Shown piece by piece: positions 6,821 through 7,182 of a DNA stretch of 7,182 bases. A program made the translations under genes and the position numbers. Source of the DNA: an uncultured Opitutales bacterium (lineage in GTDB: Bacteria; Verrucomicrobiota; Verrucomicrobiia; Opitutales; UBA9783); NCBI GenBank assembly GCA_934700265.1, contig CAKUXH010000051.1, positions 1-7,182 of the forward strand, read 5' to 3'. The notes under the pieces are model-generated. The model made no database searches, was not told where the DNA came from, and saw only the letters and a list, made by a program, of their open reading frames with translations. The stretch's first letter is position 1. Every line of letters starts with the position of its first letter.

Positions 6821-7182
6821 TTACCATTCAATAAAATTTAAAATAAATTTTACGTTCCAGCTATCCTTTGTGTTTATGTTTAAAGGGCGAGGACGTTTTT
6901 TCCATTCAAAAATTAAATCTAGCTTCCAAGTTTTTGCAATAATGGTTGACCATGTATAGGTTTGTCGAATTAGATCTGGTTTATGTGCATTAATTGAAAT
7001 GGCAGCGGAAATGACATTTTTAGAATTTAGTCGATAGGAAAGAGTTAAACTGTTTTGATTGTTAACCTCATTTTCTTTCCCTTGCAAATAAGTATGCGCA
7101 CATGTTAACATCCAAAGGTCATTTTCTTTTAAAGTTAAAGATGTTTCAGATTCACATAAAGATTTTTTAGAAGGGTCTATAC
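6821..7182 (-). CDS. Beta-strand-rich protein of unknown function, possible outer-membrane barrel C-terminus (5'-partial)
   Basis: The frame is open from the right edge of the window to a TAA at 6821-6823, giving about 120 visible residues. An ATG at 7111 is probably internal. I do not recognise a family. The sequence shows repeated short stretches of alternating polar and hydrophobic residues, such as 'SLTLSYRLNS', 'VISAAISINA', 'WKLDLIFEW' and 'WNVKFILNFIEW', separated by turn-like Asn/Gly/Lys/Pro segments. The protein ends in a tryptophan preceded by an amphipathic strand. This resembles the last hairpins and the BAM-recognised terminal strand of an outer-membrane beta-barrel, but it could also be another all-beta protein. 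The stop is 3 nt before the reductase start, so it is the upstream partner in the same operon. The promoter lies outside the window. That the region is coding is likely; the function is unknown. Confidence 0.6.
   Translation of the reverse strand, partial: IDPSKKSLCESETSLTLKENDLWMLTCAHTYLQGKENEVNNQNSLTLSYRLNSKNVISAAISINAHKPDLIRQTYTWSTIIAKTWKLDLIFEWKKRPRPLNINTKDSWNVKFILNFIEW

Noticed and set aside
7109..7111. ATG as the true start of the right-edge gene
   Set aside because: The frame stays open to the window edge with the same strand-like pattern, so an upstream start is more likely.
1..7182. CRISPR arrays, tRNA genes, insertion sequences, toxin-antitoxin or phage-defence genes
   Set aside because: I saw no regular direct repeats, cloverleaf-like segments, transposase motifs or defence domains. 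The coding density leaves no room for them outside the listed genes.

Overview
The window is AT-rich (by eye about two thirds A+T) bacterial chromosome, densely coding, with no RNA genes, insertion sequences, CRISPR arrays or phage genes that I can see. A CMP-KDO synthetase (kdsB) implies a Gram-negative cell with KDO-containing lipopolysaccharide. Other lineage hints are a CT398-type coiled-coil/zinc-ribbon protein, a c-di-AMP-type 7TM-HD phosphodiesterase, a CysJ-like reductase without a flavodoxin domain, and gene starts without Shine-Dalgarno sequences. Together they fit the PVC superphylum, with a low-GC verrucomicrobial (Opitutae-like) or Chlamydia-related lineage as a tentative guess. 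This is inference from gene content only.

Left half, + strand (about 2-4253): four tightly spaced genes that look like one transcription unit. They are a HIT-family nucleotide hydrolase/phosphorylase (5' end outside the window), a PgpH/YqfF-like 7TM-HD phosphodiesterase, a coiled-coil C4 zinc-ribbon protein, and kdsB. The spacings are about 5, 44 and 6 nt. The first two act on nucleotides: HIT proteins act on dinucleoside polyphosphates or nucleotide adducts, and PgpH on c-di-AMP. The zinc-ribbon protein may be an RpoN or secretion-associated adaptor, and kdsB serves LPS inner-core synthesis. A strong hairpin plus T-tract ends this unit.

Middle (4293-4640, +): a small four-helix membrane protein of the DUF486/DMT-like family. 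Its start codon lies inside the kdsB terminator hairpin, which is the most unusual piece of local architecture in the window.

Right half, - strand (4637-7182): a tightly packed operon read leftwards. It begins with the C-terminal part of a beta-strand-rich protein entering from beyond the right edge, then a CysJ-like FAD/NADPH reductase, then an M24 aminopeptidase P-like metallopeptidase. The gaps are 3 nt and 0 nt. The peptidase converges with the DUF486 gene and their stop codons overlap by 4 nt.

Most of this is recognisable housekeeping or accessory metabolism. I do not see a clear new defence or mobile system. The points worth follow-up are the terminator/start-codon overlap, the flavodoxin-less reductase operon and its unknown partner, the HIT-PgpH pairing, and the lack of Shine-Dalgarno sites.
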